A stretch of 64,000 nt of DNA, taken from positions 62,001-126,000 of the forward strand of contig JAHJLB010000014.1 in the NCBI GenBank assembly GCA_018822105.1. Reading direction: 5' to 3'. Below the pieces are notes generated by a model. The model was given only the letters and a program-made list of their open reading frames with translations. It had not been told where the DNA came from and ran no database searches. The position numbers were made by a program, and so were the translations under genes. Positions 1 through 7,302 of this stretch are shown one piece after another (position 1 is the stretch's first letter; each line of letters opens with the position of its first letter). This DNA comes from Pseudomonadota bacterium. GTDB taxonomy: Bacteria; Desulfobacterota; Desulfovibrionia; Desulfovibrionales; Desulfovibrionaceae.

Positions 1-645
1 AGGCCGCTCAATGTGAACATCCTGAGCGTCGGCGCCGGCGTCAGCTACGACGTCTCTGGCCCAACGCACCACTGCCTGGAGGACATCTCGGTGATGCGCA
101 CCCTGCCGCACATGCGCGTGTTCTCGCCCTGCGACGCCTCCAGCGCGCGGCAGTTCGTGGACTACGCCCTGGACACCATGGGGCCGAAGTACATCCGCCT
201 GGACGGCAAGGCCCTGCCGGACATCTACGCCGACCGCCAGGCCGACTTCCGTCAGGGCTTCAGTGTGCTGCGCCAGGGGACCGATGTCTGCCTCGTGGCC
301 ACCGGGGTCATGACGCACACTGCCCTCACCGTGGCCAAGGCGCTGGAGGGCAAGATGTCCTGCGGGGTCATCGACGCGTTCCTGCTCGATGCAGTGGACG
401 AGGCGGCCCTGGCGGGCTGCCTGGGGCCCTATGCCCGGGTCGCCACGCTGGAGGAGGCTTTCATTGGCTGCGGCGGTCTGGACAGCTTGGTCTCCTGTGT
501 CCTGGAGCGGCAGAATCTGTCGGCCAGGCACACACGATTTGGCTTCCAGCGCGGCTTCAATTTTGATAATGGTGGGCGCCTGCACCTGCACAAGTGCGTC
601 GGGATCGACCCGGAATCGCTGGTCAGCACCCTTTCCCAATACTAA
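1..645 (+). CDS. Transketolase C-terminal subunit (partial, 5' end outside window)
   Basis: The frame is open from the first base and stops at 645, so the gene begins upstream. The 214 visible residues resemble the pyrimidine-binding end and the C-terminal domain of transketolase/DXP-synthase-type enzymes: an early GAGVSYDVSGPTHH block, DISVMRTLPHMRV, and then a Rossmann-like C-terminal domain. In split transketolases the thiamine-diphosphate-binding N-terminal half is a separate preceding gene; here that gene would lie to the left. The role is transfer of two-carbon ketol units between sugars. Its place at the head of a glycosyltransferase cluster suggests it builds an unusual or branched sugar rather than serving the general pentose phosphate pathway, but that is inference. 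Confidence is high for the family and low for the substrate. Confidence 0.85.
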   Translation, partial: RPLNVNILSVGAGVSYDVSGPTHHCLEDISVMRTLPHMRVFSPCDASSARQFVDYALDTMGPKYIRLDGKALPDIYADRQADFRQGFSVLRQGTDVCLVATGVMTHTALTVAKALEGKMSCGVIDAFLLDAVDEAALAGCLGPYARVATLEEAFIGCGGLDSLVSCVLERQNLSARHTRFGFQRGFNFDNGGRLHLHKCVGIDPESLVSTLSQY

Positions 646-661
646 CTGCCGGATGGTCTGA

Positions 662-1369
662 ATGAAAGTTACGTTGTTGATGCCCGTCTTGAATGAACGG
701 GAGAGCATGGAAGTCATTATGCCCCAGATCGACAGAAGCTGGGTGCATCAGATCCTCATCGCCGATGGCGGCTCCACGGATGGCACCGTGGAATACTGCA
801 AGGAGCACGGCTACGAGCATTTCGTGCAGAAGGTCCCCGGAATCCGCCAGGCCTACAATGAAGCCCTGCCGCTGATCACAGGCGATGCCATCATCACCTT
901 CAGCCCGGACGGCAACTGCATTCCCAAAGACATTCCGCCCCTGATCAAGATGTTCGAGGACGGCAAGTACGACATGGTCATCGCCTCCCGCTATTTCGAC
1001 GGAGCCAAGAGCGAAGACGACGACATCATCACCACCTTCGGCAACTGGATCTTCACCACGACATGCAACGTGCTCTTCGGGTACAAGTACACCGACTGCA
1101 TGGTCATCTACCGCATCTACTGGAAGCAGATGATCTACGACCTGGAGCTGGACCAGGACAAGTGGTACAGCACCTTCGAGAAGCTCTACTGCACGCGTCT
1201 GAGCTGGGAGCCCATGCTTTCCGCCCGTGCGGCCAAGCGCAAGCTCAAGATCGGCGAGATGCTGGGCTTTGAGCCTGCGCGCATCGCGGGCGTGCGCAAG
1301 CTGCAGATCATCCGCTGGGGTCTTGGCTACTACAGCCAGTTCATCCGTGACTGGCTGTTCTGGAAGTAG
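662..1369 (+). CDS. Family 2 glycosyltransferase (dolichyl-phosphate mannose synthase-like)
   Basis: A 235-residue GT-A enzyme of glycosyltransferase family 2. The N-terminus has the usual beta strand and acceptor of nucleotide-sugar binding (MKVTLLMPVLNE), followed by ADGGSTDGT and, near residue 82, SPDGNCIP, which takes the place of the metal-binding DXD. No membrane segment is evident, so it is probably a soluble or peripheral enzyme at the inner face of the cytoplasmic membrane. It lies 16 bases after the transketolase gene, in the same direction, and is likely co-transcribed with it. Enzymes of this shape transfer a sugar to polyprenyl phosphate or to a growing lipid-linked glycan; the donor sugar cannot be read from the sequence. 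Confidence 0.8.
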   Translation: MKVTLLMPVLNERESMEVIMPQIDRSWVHQILIADGGSTDGTVEYCKEHGYEHFVQKVPGIRQAYNEALPLITGDAIITFSPDGNCIPKDIPPLIKMFEDGKYDMVIASRYFDGAKSEDDDIITTFGNWIFTTTCNVLFGYKYTDCMVIYRIYWKQMIYDLELDQDKWYSTFEKLYCTRLSWEPMLSARAAKRKLKIGEMLGFEPARIAGVRKLQIIRWGLGYYSQFIRDWLFWK

Positions 1370-1525
1370 CCGCCGCGGTTGGCTGCGTTCGCCGGTTGAG
1401 CACCGCCCAAGGATTGGCCCTATCGACCTTTTCGGCGTTCCGCAACTGGGTGGGAACGCCATTTACCGTCAGATTCGGGGGGGAGCGCACCTCGCGAATA
1501 CTGACGTGTGACGTATCGAGGCCCG

Positions 1526-3169
1526 ATGCTGCACTGCACTGACAACGCACCGCCTGCAGGGCCTGCGCATGACCTTGACTGGTCCAAGACGCTGCTCTTG
1601 CTGTGCATCCTTCTGGCTGGCGGGGCTTATGCTCGCTTTGCAGGGCTGTCTCTGGTCGGTCTGTCCACGGGCGACGACTTCCTCTATTGGAAATGGGCCT
1701 TCGACTGGTACAACGGCGACTTTACCATCTACGGGCTCTTCAGGATCGCCAACCCCCTCATCGGGGCCTTGGGCATCAAAATCTTCGGCGTAAACGACTA
1801 CGCCCTGCATTTCACCAATGCCAGCTTCGGCCTGCTCAACATCGTCCTGGTCTTTCTCTTCGCCAGTCAGGTCTCTGGTTCGCGTACCCAGGCTCTGTGC
1901 GCGGCCTTTGTTCAGGCGTTGTCCCGGAGGGTTGTGGAGATCGATCGTTTCGAGACCCCGCACACCTATTCCGAGACGTTCATCCTGCTCACGGCCATTC
2001 TGCTTTTGGCCTATCTGAAGCACCAGGATGGCCAGCAGAGCATGACATCACGCGGAATGGCCCTGCTGGTGCTCAGCGGGCTTTGTTTTGGCTTTGGGGC
2101 GCTCACCCATTTTGACCTGTCCTTCTGCGGCCCATCCATTGTCGGCTTTTTGCTGCTAGTGGCCCTGTGCGCCCACCGCTCTTGGAAGCGCGCTCTCCAG
2201 GAGATGCTTGTGTTCACCGCTGGCTATTTTGTTCCCCTGGCAGCGGGCATCGCCTATTTCTCCTATACCACGATGTTCGGGGCGCTGTTCGGCATGCGTG
2301 AGCTTCAGCACCTCAACCACCTACCGACCTTGGCGAATCAGAACTGGCTTTACTATACCTACGTACGTGCCGTTGGCGGCTCCATTGGCGCGGATCTGGT
2401 GCCGGTGCTGTTCCTGCTTTTGGTGCCCTATGCTGCCTGGAGCGTCGCGGGATCGGCCAGACGGGGCGAGATTGACCGTAGCGCCCTGCTGAGTCTGCTC
2501 TCACCCCTGATGCTGCTGGCGTATGTAGGCGTCTTGAGCTTTGTGCGCGTCCCCATCTTCAACCGGCATTCACTGTTTCTGCTGCCCTTTGTCGCTGTGT
2601 TCGTCATCTTTTGGACCTGGCGGGTCTTGGCGTCGCTTGGCAGGAGCCGCCATGCTCGCCGATGGAGGCTGGGTGGAGTGGTTGTGCTGGCTCTGGTATT
2701 TCTGGTGCAGTTTAAGCCCCAGGAGTGCTTTAGCGCGAAATGGCAGAAGCCCTCAGCCTACCGGCAGATGCACGACGTCCTCAAGGGTCGCATCAACCAC
2801 AATGAACGCCTGCTCATCACGCCCTACGTGGTCCGCGATTTCAGGTTCCAGAGCCTGACGCTTCCCGCCTATTTCACCAAGCGCGACGTTGACCATGTCT
2901 TTGAATATACGCAGGACTGCGGATTTGACGAGTCCGTGCGCCGGCGCAAAATCCGCTACGTGGCCATTGCCTATGAGCTTGCGGATGCCCGTAGCGCGGG
3001 GTTTACCGCTTTGAGGCAAATTGTCGGCAGCCAGTACGGTATGTTGGCCGCAGACTACAGTCCTGAGGCTGAGTACAGATTTCTGAGGCGTTGGCTTGCA
3101 GACAGGGGCGCTGTTGAACTGCACAACACTGATGAACTTGCCGTGTACGATCTGGGGCAAGGGCGATGA
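1526..3169 (+). CDS. Polytopic membrane glycosyltransferase, PMT/ArnT-like
   Basis: About 547 residues with roughly ten hydrophobic segments in the first 380 residues and a soluble C-terminal tail. The first loop after TM1 has LSTGDDFLYWKWAFDWY, matching the acidic first-loop motif of GT-C enzymes (PMT, ArnT, GT39/GT83) that use polyprenyl-phosphate sugars on the periplasmic side. HTYSETFILLTAILLLAYL is a typical membrane segment. An alternative GTG start at 1508 adds six residues; I prefer ATG 1526, which has GAGG just upstream. Its last four bases overlap the next gene (ATGA), so the two are translationally coupled. Likely role: moving a sugar from the lipid carrier made by a neighbouring family 2 transferase onto an extracytoplasmic acceptor. 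The acceptor is unknown. Confidence 0.7.
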   Translation: MLHCTDNAPPAGPAHDLDWSKTLLLLCILLAGGAYARFAGLSLVGLSTGDDFLYWKWAFDWYNGDFTIYGLFRIANPLIGALGIKIFGVNDYALHFTNASFGLLNIVLVFLFASQVSGSRTQALCAAFVQALSRRVVEIDRFETPHTYSETFILLTAILLLAYLKHQDGQQSMTSRGMALLVLSGLCFGFGALTHFDLSFCGPSIVGFLLLVALCAHRSWKRALQEMLVFTAGYFVPLAAGIAYFSYTTMFGALFGMRELQHLNHLPTLANQNWLYYTYVRAVGGSIGADLVPVLFLLLVPYAAWSVAGSARRGEIDRSALLSLLSPLMLLAYVGVLSFVRVPIFNRHSLFLLPFVAVFVIFWTWRVLASLGRSRHARRWRLGGVVVLALVFLVQFKPQECFSAKWQKPSAYRQMHDVLKGRINHNERLLITPYVVRDFRFQSLTLPAYFTKRDVDHVFEYTQDCGFDESVRRRKIRYVAIAYELADARSAGFTALRQIVGSQYGMLAADYSPEAEYRFLRRWLADRGAVELHNTDELAVYDLGQGR

Positions 3170-4056
3170 GCGCGCATCATCCTCTGCTGGCCGCATGTCT
3201 TTTGCTGGGCTTCGCGCTCGCCGCCTGCGACAGCGGTCCAGGCAACCTTGTTACAGACCAGGGCAAAGGCGTTCAGGCCCCGCCCAACACGCAGCTTCCC
3301 CGGTTCATCAATACCGTGGGCATCGAGTTCGTGCTCGTTCCAGCCGGAAGCTTCGTCATGGGCCTAGACAGCGCTTCCGGCGGATTTCCGGATGAGGGCC
3401 CGGTGCACACCTGTCACATCAGCAAGCCATTTTATGTCTCACGCTATGAAATTACCCAGGCCCAGTGGGAAGTAGTCATGGGGTCAAATCCAAGCTATTA
3501 CAGGAAGGGCTCGCTGCCGGATGCCCCGAGCGCCTTGAATTATAAGATCACCAAGGACTTCGGCGGCGGATCAAGCCCTGTGGAAAACGTTTCCTGGGAC
3601 GATGTTCAGGTGTTTATTCGTGAGCTTAACCGGCGCGAGGGTGCGAACCGCTATCGGCTTCCAACAGAGGCGCAATGGGAATATGCAGCAAGGGCCGGGG
3701 GCGCAAGCCCGGTGGAGGCTGTGCCGCATGCTTCGCGCTGGCCGTCAATGATCGTATGGTTCAATGACGGTACCCGCAGCATGCCCATGCCTGTGGGCAT
3801 GCAGGAGCCCAACGCCTGGGGACTTTACGATGTCGAGGGCAATGTCCGTGAATGGTGCCAGGATGCCTATTCGCCGGACTATTATGCCGTTTCCCCTGGC
3901 GTGGATCCGGGCGGGCCTGAAGCCGGGAATAGGAAGGTAAACCGAGGCGGCTGCTGGTTCGACCCCATGAACCTGAGACTGGTGGAGCGTTCCTTCAACC
4001 TGCGTTCGCACCGCAGTCCATTTATCGGGTTCAGGCTGGTGCGCGCGGCCGACTAA
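3166..4056 (+). CDS. Formylglycine-generating-enzyme-fold (SUMF1) lipoprotein
   Basis: 296 residues. The N-terminus is a lipoprotein signal with lipobox LAAC, so Cys21 would be the lipidated residue. The rest is a full SUMF1/FGE-sulfatase domain: NTVGIEFVLVPAGSFVMG, VSRYEITQAQWEVVMG, ENVSWDDVQVFI, RYRLPTEAQWEYAARAGG, GLYDVEGNVREWCQDAY and the C-terminal IGFRLVR. True formylglycine-generating enzymes need a pair of active-site cysteines near the C-terminus. Here that segment is NRGGCWFDP with only one cysteine and no partner a few residues later, so sulfatase-activating chemistry is doubtful; many bacterial members of the family are glycan- or protein-binding instead. The start codon overlaps the preceding stop (ATGA), tying it to the membrane glycosyltransferase. 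Likely anchored in the envelope; function unknown. Confidence 0.75.
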   Translation: MSAHHPLLAACLLLGFALAACDSGPGNLVTDQGKGVQAPPNTQLPRFINTVGIEFVLVPAGSFVMGLDSASGGFPDEGPVHTCHISKPFYVSRYEITQAQWEVVMGSNPSYYRKGSLPDAPSALNYKITKDFGGGSSPVENVSWDDVQVFIRELNRREGANRYRLPTEAQWEYAARAGGASPVEAVPHASRWPSMIVWFNDGTRSMPMPVGMQEPNAWGLYDVEGNVREWCQDAYSPDYYAVSPGVDPGGPEAGNRKVNRGGCWFDPMNLRLVERSFNLRSHRSPFIGFRLVRAAD

Positions 4057-4128
4057 GCCGCGCTAGATATTGCGCCAGCCCCTGTGCCGGAGCGCTGAGC
4101 CAAGCATTGCACAAACACAGGAAACAGG

Positions 4129-4908
4129 ATGTCCCCCACCACGAAGCACCCCATGGATGTCAACGTCAATACGAGGATCCGCTGGGACGTATTGCGGCAC
4201 CCCCCTTTCGCCCGGTCCCTGGTCGGCAAGCGCGTGCTCGATGTGGGCTCCGGGCTGGGGTTCTTCAGCATCAAGTTCAAGGAACTGGGAGCCGAGGTCC
4301 TTGCGGCCGATATTGACGCCGCAGCCTTGGAACATATCCAAATAAACTACGGCATTGAGACGCTTCTCTTCGACATCGTGTCCCAACCCATGCCCGATGG
4401 ACGCTTCGACATTGTCTTCATCGGTGAGGTCATGGAACACATTACTGACCAGCGCGGCCTGTTAGAAAAGATAAAGCACAGCCTGAACCCTGGCGGGCAG
4501 ATCATCATCACAACCCCTGCCATGGAAGGGGCGTTTATTCACACAAAAGGCAAGGCGCTTGGACACGAGCATGGCGCGGAAAAACACGAACGCGACGGCT
4601 TTTACAAGGAGGAACTGGTGGATATGTTCCAAGCCGTCGGGATGAAGGTGTCGGCGTACCGGAGTTGCATCTTTTACGTTTCCGAGCTGTTTATGCAGCT
4701 CACCAAGCTTATGTATTTTTTCAAAAGAAAGACTTATAATGGACAGTCTGAAGTCATAGCAGTGCAGAGCACATTCAGCTACAAGGCGCTCAATTTTGTT
4801 TTTCCTGTGCTGCTGTTGCTGTTCAGGATCGAAGAGAGTGTTCTCTCTTCGATCGGCTTGTCTGGCCATTGTCACGTCATTTCCGCAACGCAACAGGACG
4901 CATTATGA
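4129..4908 (+). CDS. Class I SAM-dependent methyltransferase
   Basis: 259 residues. Motif I is clear (KRVLDVGSGLGFFSIKF, about residues 30-46), followed by an acidic strand end AADID that should bind the adenosine ribose, FDIVFIGEVMEHI as motif post-II/III, and the LNPGGQIIITTP motif typical of methyltransferase-11/23 families. The C-terminal third is hydrophobic (FVFPVLLLLFRIEE), suggesting membrane association. The last four bases overlap the start of the radical SAM gene (ATGA), so the two are probably made together. The context suggests methylation of a glycan or a lipid-linked sugar. O-, N- or C-methylation cannot be told apart from sequence alone. Confidence 0.78.
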   Translation: MSPTTKHPMDVNVNTRIRWDVLRHPPFARSLVGKRVLDVGSGLGFFSIKFKELGAEVLAADIDAAALEHIQINYGIETLLFDIVSQPMPDGRFDIVFIGEVMEHITDQRGLLEKIKHSLNPGGQIIITTPAMEGAFIHTKGKALGHEHGAEKHERDGFYKEELVDMFQAVGMKVSAYRSCIFYVSELFMQLTKLMYFFKRKTYNGQSEVIAVQSTFSYKALNFVFPVLLLLFRIEESVLSSIGLSGHCHVISATQQDAL

Positions 4909-6317
4909 AGAAAACAAAAATTGTTTTTCTTCAACGGCAGTGGGAAGACAACCTGGGTGTATTGTGGATATCCGCGCTGCTCAAGCAGCACGGCTTCAGT
5001 TGCGAGATCATCATCGAGGAGCCAGGCACCTATGAAGAGGTAGCCAAGCTGGCTCCGGATCTCATCGGCTATTCATGTATGACCGGACAGCAGGACTGGG
5101 TGCTGGAGTCCATCCGAAAGGTACGCCAGGCAGGAGTGGGCGCCCTGGTTGTCATGGGCGGGCCGCACCCCACGTTCTTCCCGGAAGTCTTGATGAACGG
5201 CGAATTGGATGGCATTTGTCGAGGCGAAGGCGAGTTTGCGACCTTGGAGTTGGTGGAAGCCCTCGAGATCGGAGCCGAGTACACGGCCATCCAAAACTTT
5301 TCCTGGAAGATCGGTGGTGAAGTCGTGGCCAATTCCTTGCGTCCGCTTCTCGAAGATCTGGACCAATTGCCCATGCCCGACAGATCGTACTACGAGCGTT
5401 ACAAGTTCTTGCGCACCAACCCCTTCAAGATTTTCATCACCGGCAGAGGCTGCCCATTCAAGTGCACATTCTGCTTCAATCATGCCCTCCACGCCATGTA
5501 TGGCACCCCCGCACTCTATGTGCGCCGCCGCTCCGTTGAGAAGGTCCTGGAGGAGCTTGAATACGTTGACAATAAGTGGGGCATCAAGGAAGTCCGCTTT
5601 TCGGACGATCACTTTGCCCTGAGCAGTGAATGGTTGCGGAAGTTCGCCCCACTGTACAAGCATTCCATTAACAAGCCCTACACCGTCAACGCGCGCGTTG
5701 ACATCCTGAACGAGGCCCGCGTCAAGCTGCTCGGCGAGTCCGGCTGCCGTCTACTGTGCTTCGGCATCGAGACCGGACGCGAGGATCTGCGCAATCGCAC
5801 ACTGGAGAAGAAGATCACCGACGTTCAGATTTTTGCAGCAGCGCAGTTGCTTAGAAAATATGGCATACGTTTTTTGACCTCCAACATTATCGGCCTGCCC
5901 GGAGAGGCCCCCGGCGATGCCTGGAAAACCATCGCAATCAACCAAAAGATCAGAACCAACCTGCCTTGGTATTCCATGATGCAGTACTTTCCAGGCACCA
6001 AGATATTCCAGGACGCCGTGGATGCTGGCATCATTTCCAATGACTTCGATCCTGGAAGCATCAAAAACTACTTCGAGAACAAGTACATAACCCAGGATAA
6101 TATGAACGAGTTGCACAACATTCATTCGTTTTCCATCCTGGTTTCGCGCCTGCCATTACTGACGCCTCTGGCGAAGTATCTTGCCAGGAGGTTCAAGCAC
6201 AACATGCTGTTCCGCCTTATTTTCAAGGCGTCCTACATATGGCTTACAATCAAGCGCGCCAACTTCGACATGACCCGGCTGCTTACAGGATACAGATACT
6301 ATTTGAAGGGTCTGTAA
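4905..6317 (+). CDS. B12-binding-domain radical SAM enzyme
   Basis: 470 residues from ATG 4905, which overlaps the previous stop. Residues 1-135 form a Rossmann-like cobalamin-binding-type domain (MKKTKIVFLQ, DLIGYSCMTG, VMGGPHPTFFPE), and the radical SAM core follows with the cluster motif C183-x3-C187-x2-C190 and GIETG and NIIGLPGE further on. The family includes BchE-like and P-methylase-like enzymes that methylate or rearrange unactivated carbons. The classical DxHxxG base-off cobalamin motif is not visible at its usual place (the loop reads QRQWEDNLG), so either cobalamin binds in another mode or this domain no longer uses it. The C-terminal 100 residues are basic and hydrophobic, suggesting membrane contact. 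The context implies modification of a glycan or its lipid carrier. Confidence 0.8.
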   Translation: MKKTKIVFLQRQWEDNLGVLWISALLKQHGFSCEIIIEEPGTYEEVAKLAPDLIGYSCMTGQQDWVLESIRKVRQAGVGALVVMGGPHPTFFPEVLMNGELDGICRGEGEFATLELVEALEIGAEYTAIQNFSWKIGGEVVANSLRPLLEDLDQLPMPDRSYYERYKFLRTNPFKIFITGRGCPFKCTFCFNHALHAMYGTPALYVRRRSVEKVLEELEYVDNKWGIKEVRFSDDHFALSSEWLRKFAPLYKHSINKPYTVNARVDILNEARVKLLGESGCRLLCFGIETGREDLRNRTLEKKITDVQIFAAAQLLRKYGIRFLTSNIIGLPGEAPGDAWKTIAINQKIRTNLPWYSMMQYFPGTKIFQDAVDAGIISNDFDPGSIKNYFENKYITQDNMNELHNIHSFSILVSRLPLLTPLAKYLARRFKHNMLFRLIFKASYIWLTIKRANFDMTRLLTGYRYYLKGL

Positions 6318-6327
6318 GGAGTTTATA

Positions 6328-7302
6328 ATGAAGCTTATCATCCAGATTCCATGCTACAATGAAGAGCAAACTCTTCCTCAGGTTATACGCGACCTGCCGA
6401 AGCATATAGACGGTGTGGATGTCATTGAGCTTCAAGTCATAGATGACGGCTCCACGGACCGCACAGTGGAAGTCGCCCGCGAACTGGGTGTGCACCATAT
6501 CGTCTCGTTCAAGAAGAACAGGGGGCTTGCCGCTGCGTTCCGGTCCGGTATGGAGAACGCCCTGAAGGAACAGGCAGACATCCTGATCAACACCGACGGC
6601 GACAACCAGTATTGCGGCCGAGACATTCCCAAACTTGTGGCTCCAATCCTTGCTGGTGAGGCAGACTTAGTCATTGGCTGTCGGCCCATTGACGACCATC
6701 CGGAGTTTTCTTCGTTCAAGAAGATGCTGCAAAAGCTTGGCAGTTGGGTCATACGCAAGGCCTCCATGACAAGCGTGAAGGACGCCACCAGCGGCTTCCG
6801 GGCCTACAGCCGCGACACTCTGATGCATTTGAACATCGTGTCGAGCTTCAGCTATTGCCTTGAGTCCTTGATCCAGGCCGGGGTGTATAATCTCAAGGTC
6901 GTTTCCGTGGACATCAACGTCAATTCCGCCACTCGGCGTTCGCGGCTGTTCCGGAACATTCCTCACTACCTGTATCAGTCCATAAAGACCATCGTCATGG
7001 TCTTCATTCTGTACCGGTCCAACGTGTTCTTCGGCATTATCGCCCTCATGACTTCGGCCATCGCCGTGATATTGGCTTTGCGGTTCACCATCCTCGTGTT
7101 ATTTTTCGACCGCGTGGGCAAGGACTTCTGGCCCAGCATTGTGCTTTCTGGGGCGTTGTTGGGAGTGGCCGTGCAGGTGTACTTCTCCGGAATCCTTGCC
7201 TCGCTGCTGTCCGCCAACAGGAAGATCAACGAGGAGATCTTATACCACCTGCGCCGCTCGGCCTTTTCCAGTAGTGTAAATACGGACAAGAGTGCAATGT
7301 AG
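6328..7302 (+). CDS. Polyprenyl-phosphate family 2 glycosyltransferase with two C-terminal membrane segments
   Basis: 324 residues with a textbook ribosome site (AAGGAG, seven bases before ATG). The catalytic domain shows IIQIPCYNEEQTLPQVI, VIDDGSTDRTVEVA, KNRGLAAAFRSGME and the metal-binding INTDGDNQY, all typical of DPM1/ArnC/GtrB-type enzymes that load a sugar onto polyprenyl phosphate in the cytoplasm. DATSGFRAYSRD is also diagnostic. Two hydrophobic segments follow (about residues 228-255 and 270-300), the GtrB-like arrangement. A natural hypothesis is that this enzyme makes the polyprenyl-linked donor used by the PMT/ArnT-like transferase at 1526-3169. The next gene starts on the base right after its stop codon. 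Confidence 0.85.
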   Translation: MKLIIQIPCYNEEQTLPQVIRDLPKHIDGVDVIELQVIDDGSTDRTVEVARELGVHHIVSFKKNRGLAAAFRSGMENALKEQADILINTDGDNQYCGRDIPKLVAPILAGEADLVIGCRPIDDHPEFSSFKKMLQKLGSWVIRKASMTSVKDATSGFRAYSRDTLMHLNIVSSFSYCLESLIQAGVYNLKVVSVDINVNSATRRSRLFRNIPHYLYQSIKTIVMVFILYRSNVFFGIIALMTSAIAVILALRFTILVLFFDRVGKDFWPSIVLSGALLGVAVQVYFSGILASLLSANRKINEEILYHLRRSAFSSSVNTDKSAM

